Part shown: in pieces, positions 58,165 through 64,000 of the stretch | Layout: every line of letters begins with the position of its first letter | Numbering within the stretch: the stretch's first letter is position 1 | NCBI GenBank assembly: GCA_022453515.1 | Contig: JAJNNY010000036.1 | Location: forward strand, 1-64,000 | Length of the DNA: 64,000 nt | Reading direction: 5' to 3' | From: Astrocystis sublimbata | Taxonomy: Eukaryota; Ascomycota; Sordariomycetes; Xylariales; Xylariaceae | The notes under the pieces: model-generated | What the model was told of the DNA's origin: nothing | What the model saw: the letters and a program-made list of their open reading frames with translations, nothing else | Databases searched by the model: none | Translations under genes and position numbers: made by a program

Positions 58165-59171
58165 AGTCTTAAGAATTGCAATGGACTGGAAATCATGCTT
58201 GCTAGGGGGAGCTCTCTGGACACTGCTCCTTTTAGTGTCTTACCAAGTCTTCCACTTATTGTTAAGATGTTCTATTCTTGATTCTCTGGATTGAGAGTAC
58301 TTGCTTTTCTTGGCCTATTTCATTAGACCTCTTTAGCACTAGTGGCTAGAGATAACAATGCTGATTCGCCCCTTTTCCTTTTCAATTTCTAATTAAATAC
58401 AAGTTCTATTAAACCAAACCTAAATTGAAACTGCTGACTTTGAGACTGTGATGCTTTGGTTTCTTCATCTATGAATGAATAAAAAATAAGATATTCGGCT
58501 AAGTATTATGCTGTATTCTGATGTGATATCATTAGAGGGAAATGGTTGGAATCTCCCATGTTTAAAGAATCGTAAGCCTACGTGTAAGACGTCTTGGGAG
58601 CATGCATAAACATATAGTGTTGTAGAAATAGAGATCCAAATCATGAAATAAAGGACTTCATGATACTAAATATTACCACACACTGCGACAGTTCTGTTCT
58701 ATAACATGCGATAAAGGTCCTTCATTTCAGAAACCACGAAGGCGAAGTAGGCTTAATCCTGAGTATTCCCCATGCTACTCTACAACGATGTGTTTATATT
58801 TCCTTCTTTATCTATGATGCAGGAAGCTAGTTACGCTGATAAAGTATGCAAGTAAGGGTACGGGACTGTCTCACCACGAGTAATCCACTTGCTGCTAGAA
58901 ATGACTTATTATTTAAGAACAAAGGCATTGTATCCGAACAGCGTACTGCCGCATTGACAAACACCAAAAATATTACTAAACACCAGCTGCGCGATAGACG
59001 ATCCTATAGTCTATATATACATCGCCAACTCAACTTCTCCCAAATTCCCAGTCACAAACCAACTCAAAATCCATAAACACACAACCACCACTTCAAACCC
59101 AATAAAAAGCAAATCACCATTACAGAAACCACTCACCACCTACCTACCCTTACCACCCCCCAGCCCCCAGA
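58165..59171. promoter_or_regulatory. Spacer between cysteine-rich paralogues, with TATA-like site
   Basis: About 1 kb without a supported gene. CTATATATAC at 59011-59020 lies about 150 bases before the second ATG, the same spacing as at paralogue 1. The leader is rich in A and C (59040-59171). Confidence 0.5.
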
Positions 59172-59522
59172 ATGTGCAGAAAAATCACCACCGTCTTCAC
59201 GCAATGCGACTGCCGCCGCTGCTACACAGGGCCCAACACAGACCAAAACCGCGATCGCGGCGCGGGAGATTATCCGCACTACGGCACGCGACTGATCCAC
59301 GGCAAGGGCACGTACAGCTACATAGCCGTCGAGCCCGAGGACAAGTGCCCCTTTGCGTATATTGACAACAACGGCCACTGGGTGTCGTGCATCTACACAC
59401 CGGAGGTAGGTAGGAATGTGCAGGCCTGCTTCAAGTGGGCTGGTGAGCCGGATGCTCCGGTCGGCATGCGGATTTGCGACGCTTGTCTGATGAATGATAG
59501 TTGCCATAGTTGGCTAAATTAG
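59172..59522 (+). CDS. Small cysteine-rich protein, paralogue 2
   Basis: 116 residues, the same length as paralogue 1 and in the same orientation. Cysteines are at 2, 12, 14, 17, 59, 73, 86, 102, 105 and 111. The first four positions are identical to paralogue 1 and the later ones are offset by only one or two residues. Motifs: QCDCRRCYTGP, DYPHYGTRLIHG, VEPEDKCPFAYIDNNGHW, GMRICDACLMNDSC. It has no signal peptide. The middle region differs strongly (an added CFKW), so the pair has diverged well beyond a recent tandem copy. Likely metal binding by inference; function unknown. Confidence 0.75.
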   Translation: MCRKITTVFTQCDCRRCYTGPNTDQNRDRGAGDYPHYGTRLIHGKGTYSYIAVEPEDKCPFAYIDNNGHWVSCIYTPEVGRNVQACFKWAGEPDAPVGMRICDACLMNDSCHSWLN

Positions 59523-60580
59523 GTTCTTGGAGCTTTCGGGGACTGATTGATCAACTAACTAACTAACTGTTCGGATAATCTAGCATTGATTTGATTATTG
59601 GAATTTTTGAATATTATTGTTGGTACTGTTTCACTACCGCCCCCTTTTCAAACACAAGCAGCACTTCAACCTCTGTTAGTATTGATTATCGGAGACTCTA
59701 GCGCTCGCCGCTAAAGTCATGATGCTTGCCTTCTTAACTTCACCTCTGCATTTTCTCTTAGTTCTAGCTAGCTGAATAAACACTTTTACCCAATTAACAA
59801 ATAATGCTTAATTTTGAATCATTGAATACGAGTAATAATCCCCTTGTCTGATCAACCTGGAAGTACTTCGAGGTGTTATAACACCTTACCAGCCATCACT
59901 TTCACCTCGGGATCAAACGTGATCAAGAAAGATTAGATAAAAGCAAAACGGGTATCTTGTGTTCGGGTATTATCAAGAACGAAAGAGTGAAAGACGGAAG
60001 TTATTTACACTAATAACAACAAGGCAAGCGAGCAAGCAAAGCGCTGTGTATCTATGATTACAAAGAGGTATATGGTGTGGTGACTTAACACATGAACACA
60101 AACTCAGCCCTTTCCCTCCCTGGTCTCCTATTCCCCCTTCTTTCCCTTCCCCTCTTTTACCCAGAGAATGCCATGCTTCCATGCTTCCACGTGTCCATGC
60201 TTCAAGTAAAGCCAGCCCATATAGAGTGACAAGGCCAGAGGTACCGGGTATCGAGTGTCAAGTATCGGGTAGGTATGTGGGTAACAACCAGAACCAGAGG
60301 CCCGACGAGAGAGAAACGGCAGCCCCGTGATTCTTCAGCCGTGCGTTTCAGACCTAACGCCAACTTGCTCCTCTCGAAAATGCCTCAAGAGAACACAAAG
60401 TAGAAATAACAGAATGCAACCAAATTTTTCTAACTCCGAAAGTGCATGCCGGATCGACCTCCACGTCACCCGCCACGCCCTCAGACACAATAAGAACAAC
60501 CCCCAGTTTTTTGTAACAACCCACCATGATATCAAGACAGGTAAGAAGTACCACCAGCACAAAGTCCAGAACATCCTTTT
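59523..60580. other. Intergenic region downstream of STU1
   Basis: About 1.06 kb between convergent genes; no coding sequence supported. TAACTAACTAACT at 59556-59568 and a CCCTTTCC-rich tract (60110-60165) are seen. Confidence 0.5.
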
Positions 60581-63500
60581 CTAGGCAGAGGTGTTCCTGG
60601 TCTCCCGCTGGCGCTTGACGACGTAGTAAGTGATCAAGCTCTTGGGGTCGTCGCGGACGGTCTTCATGCAGTCCCAGAACCTAGCGTCTCCAAGACGCGC
60701 ATGCAACGCGACGCACAACTGGACAGCGTCCATACGCACGCCACTCTCCTTGCTCTCTAGGCATCGAGTCGCAAGGCCTGATAGTCCCGCGACTTCGCGG
60801 TCTGATGGGACGAAGGCGGGCCGAGATTCGATGACCTCCTTGAGCACGTGGAGACCCATGCTCATGCCGCGATAGCCTGCTGTATCAAGATCCATCTGGT
60901 CCAGGGAGCGCGTCATCGTGACGGTAATCTCATTTGCATCGCCAATCTGCACCAGCTCGTCGGCGAGGAGTTCGAGCCCGGCAACGATGTGTGTCCGGGC
61001 TTCGTAGGCGCTTCGTGTGCGCAGCAACGCTTCCAGACCTCGTGAGACATGGGGTTGGAAGTCGTCGCTGTGCAGCTTGAGAAGCAGCTTTATGGTAGCG
61101 AGAACCTGTGTTCTGATGTCTTGTGCCTTTTGAGAAGCAAGACCATCGAGGGGCACCTCGAGATACTCGAAAAGACCTACGAGGAGGGCATTGAACTTGT
61201 CATCGGCAAAGGGCAGTTTGTTCTCACGAATGAGACTCTGCAATTTCCGGAAGCCATGCACGTCCAAGGTCCTGCCCTTCACACGAGCGATACCGCTATC
61301 GAGAAGACGGGAATGTTGGCGTGTCTTCTCGGGAGAATACGGTGAAGTTGCACCATTAGCGTCTGTCGCGGGCTGAGAAAGCTTGGCAACATCCTCGTTG
61401 ACTGGGATGTCTTCAAGCACAGGCCGATCCGTAGGCTTGTCCACCTGGGGTTTCGGCGTCGCCTGATCTTCTTCGACGAACGGGTCTTCGTACACTTTGA
61501 CTGGCTTTGAGGGTGTTGTTTCGAGTGGGTTGGGTGGAATTATTTCCTCATCCTGTGGTTCAGGTGTCGGGGAATCCTGGGGCTCATGTGTCGGGGAATC
61601 CTGAGGTTCATGTGCCGGAGAAGGTTCGTGTTGTGGTGAAGGGACGATTTCTGGTGAAGGCTCCAGAGGCGGAGAAGGATCAGCCTGCGGAGGAGTAACA
61701 ACTTCGGGAGAAGGACTTCGAGCAACAAGGGGCTCCTCCTCGTCTTGCGCTGAGACGACAATTCGAGGTGATGAGGGCTGCAGACTTTCCTTCAAAGCTT
61801 CGAAATGTGGTGCCACAACAAACGTCAGGTTCTCATCCTTGGATGGACTACTTGACGCAACATGGCCCAGAGTTGATTTCGCTTTGGTAGGACTAGGCCG
61901 TGGAGAGGCGACCGATTTACTAGCTGGCGATTTAGAGGGTGTAGGAATGCTAGCACTCGATTCGCTCGCGCTAGCAGCATGACCAGGGCGCGTTCTTGGT
62001 GCTGTCCTCCTGGGCGACCCTGATATTGGCTTGGAAGTTATAGCTTTAGCTCTAACACTTTCTGGACTTCGCTCAACGGATGGCCCATCGTGTGTTCTAA
62101 CAGAATATGGCCCTGCTGTCGCAGGTCGAGGCGGAGGCGCTATATCGGGCCGTCTTCTAGCCGGTCGCATAGGCGCTACTGACATACCACCATGTGACTT
62201 TAGCGAGGAGTCTGGACGAGGTCGAGTTGCGGGTTGCGCTGACGATGAAGTGGCCGGAGCTGTCCGGACGGGAGATATTGTCGCCATCGCGGACCCTGGT
62301 CTTGCCGGGAGATTTTTCGTAGCCAAAGCTCGCTTTTGCGCAAGCATTGTCTCCCGCAAAGACGGCTTAGAGCTGCTGCTACCCATGGTGCTCTTAGACA
62401 GACCCATTCCAGGTCGAGCAGCAGCTGTCGGCTCTGTCCTCTTTGTCGTATTTGGGTTGCTTGGATCCTTCTGGAGTAGCTTCTGTGCGGTAGACTCTAG
62501 ATTGTCCATCATTACCTCAGCCCTTGTCGGCCAGATGCCTGCAAACGCCCAGTACGCAGACCGCATCTTCTCACGAACACCCGGGTTCGCATCAGCAAGG
62601 CCCTTCTTGATACACTTCTCGATCAGGTCTACGCCTCCGCCATGTTCTAGATGGCTCTTGTGGTGGGCCTCCTTCTTGAGCAAAGTCTTCAGCCATCCGC
62701 TTACGTACACGCGCGGCTGAACATTTTTATCTTGAGCGGCAGACCATATATGTTGCATGATCCTAACATTGTACGTAGTCCTGCCAACAAGTGTATCAAC
62801 GGCTGTGTTAGCGAGTTGCGAGCTAATCTTCTTAGTAGCCGCGCACAGCTTAATGAAGGTCTGCATGAGCAACTCCACCATCGGGTCGATTCCGGTGCCG
62901 AATGTGATAGCCAGATCCTGAACCAAAGCGCAACCCTCCTTGGATAAACTCGTTCGCAGCGAATTGACAGCTTTGAGAATACCGTCTAGCAGAGCACGAC
63001 AGCCAGCAACAAATAAGTCCGGGAAGTCAGACGAGGCATTTCCCGCAATGAGTCTGCGCAGCTTGGCAATGCTCTCTTCTCGCTTCATCCAGTTTTGTTC
63101 GGATTCTTTGCCTTCGAACCACTCGTGCATGCCCTTGAAGATATCGTCAAGCTCTCGTTGGGTGTTGACGTAGTTAGGTTCGACCGATTCCGTCTTGGCT
63201 TCGGGGAGCATCGGTGTGTTCGGCCGCTCAATGGACGGAGCAACTGCAGTGGGAATGGGTCGGACTTGCATGGCGGACGCTGGGCGGGAATCGGGATCGG
63301 CTTTTGCCCCAGAAGGATTCAGTTCTTTCACAATGGCTGATTCTATGGCTGGGCGCACTTTGAAATTCTTCAATTGTCTCTTCAGGTCCGACTTTGCTGC
63401 GTTTGGCGCATCCCTACAATACGGTTAGCAAGCTGTTTTGGGGAAATGGACCGTTCTTCACACACCTGAAAAGCTCGATGACGGTGGCCTTGGCGGCATC

Positions 63501-64000
63501 GCGGACCATGCCATCTGCATCTTCGAGCAGCTCCATCAATGTTGGAACATAGGATCGGAATTGTAGGCCGTGGTCTTTGTGCATCTATGTCGAGTCAGTG
63601 TGCTTCCCTTTCGACAGGTACGTGACCCGAGTGATTGTGCTGCGCATACCTGAAGTAACCATTGCATGCTCGCTTCCTTGGCTCTCGGGTTCTTGCCGAC
63701 CATGGCAGTGTTACGGACGTATCTCTCGGCGTCGGCAGGGACATGGGCATACATCGTGGCCATAGCTTGCAGGGCCAGGGCCCTGAACTTGTCCTTCTGG
63801 TCGCCCATCTTTTCGACTATGAGAGTGAGGGTTTGCTTGGCCTCCCGATGCAGGTATTTGGGTTCCTGGCGCGACAGGCGGGTGAGCAGATGGTTAAGGG
63901 CGGTGAAGCCGGCGTTGACGAGGGCGGCGTGCTGGGCCGACGAGGCCTGGCGTAGGCCTTCGAAGAGAGGCGCGACGCATGAATCAGGCACATTGTGCTG
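60581..64000 (-). CDS. STU1: STU1/CLASP microtubule-associated protein (5' end outside the window)
   Basis: CLASPs bind microtubule plus ends and spindle microtubules and promote rescue; Stu1 is needed for spindle assembly and kinetochore capture. Three exons are visible: 63650-64000 (open to the edge), 63466-63584 and 60581-63413, with introns of 65 and 52 bases. The first TOG-like HEAT array ends with GMVRDAAKATVIELFR|DAPNAAKSDLKRQL. The CLASP N-domain (TOG2) follows with its typical opening (GMHEWFEGKESEQNW; KREESIAKLRRLIAGN) and helices to MRSAYWAFAGIWPTRAEVMM. A long Ser/Pro/Arg-rich basic linker, presumably microtubule binding, comes next, including HEPQDSPT repeats at about 61550-61620. 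The C-terminal HEAT region ends YYVVKRQRETRNTSA. The true start lies beyond base 64000. Confidence 0.92.

Overview
The window reads as filamentous ascomycete (Pezizomycotina) nuclear DNA. Genes sit on both strands, with introns of about 45-120 bases that have GT..AG ends and CTAAC-like branch sites. The conserved genes are fungal: MMS19/MET18, MTD1, RPF2, STU1/CLASP, a DUF1765 protein, RNase T2 and a dynamin-like GTPase. Degenerate repeats carry C-to-T type nonsense changes like those left by repeat-induced point mutation (RIP). The species cannot be named from the sequence.

Bases 1-10314 are one giant, nearly perfect palindrome. Arms of about 5.15 kb (1-5153 and 5159-10314) meet at a 5-base AT spacer. 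Each arm holds the same broken HeLo-NACHT-ankyrin NOD-like receptor gene, the same truncated Fot1/pogo-type transposase gene and an AT-rich tract. The only differences noticed between the arms are one-base homopolymer length changes. The left arm starts exactly at window base 1, so the palindrome may continue outside the window. The structure could be genuine or a fold-back assembly artefact.

Bases 10315-13525 are a relic zone: a piece of an IBR-RING2 ubiquitin ligase with a clean intron, and a degenerate coding relic with an LPAFW-type motif.

Bases 13526-36357 form a conserved core: MMS19 and MTD1 (divergent), a 16-exon, 1788-residue ankyrin protein with a candidate nucleotidyltransferase head, a small membrane protein, an NADP-type zinc alcohol dehydrogenase, RPF2, a short unknown protein and a flavin-reductase-like protein. 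After a 3.8-kb gap come a DUF1765 protein with an apparent one-base frameshift (40200-44051), a dynamin-like GTPase (45868-48159) and a secreted RNase T2 (49728-51174).

Bases 51720-56936 are a decaying accessory patch: a methyltransferase and an isochorismatase-type hydrolase that have each lost an internal block and frame, a DUF7924-like protein next to its broken upstream part, and a truncated CCA-adding enzyme fragment. Two 116-residue cysteine-rich paralogues follow (57814-58164 and 59172-59522). The microtubule-binding CLASP gene STU1 runs off the right edge.
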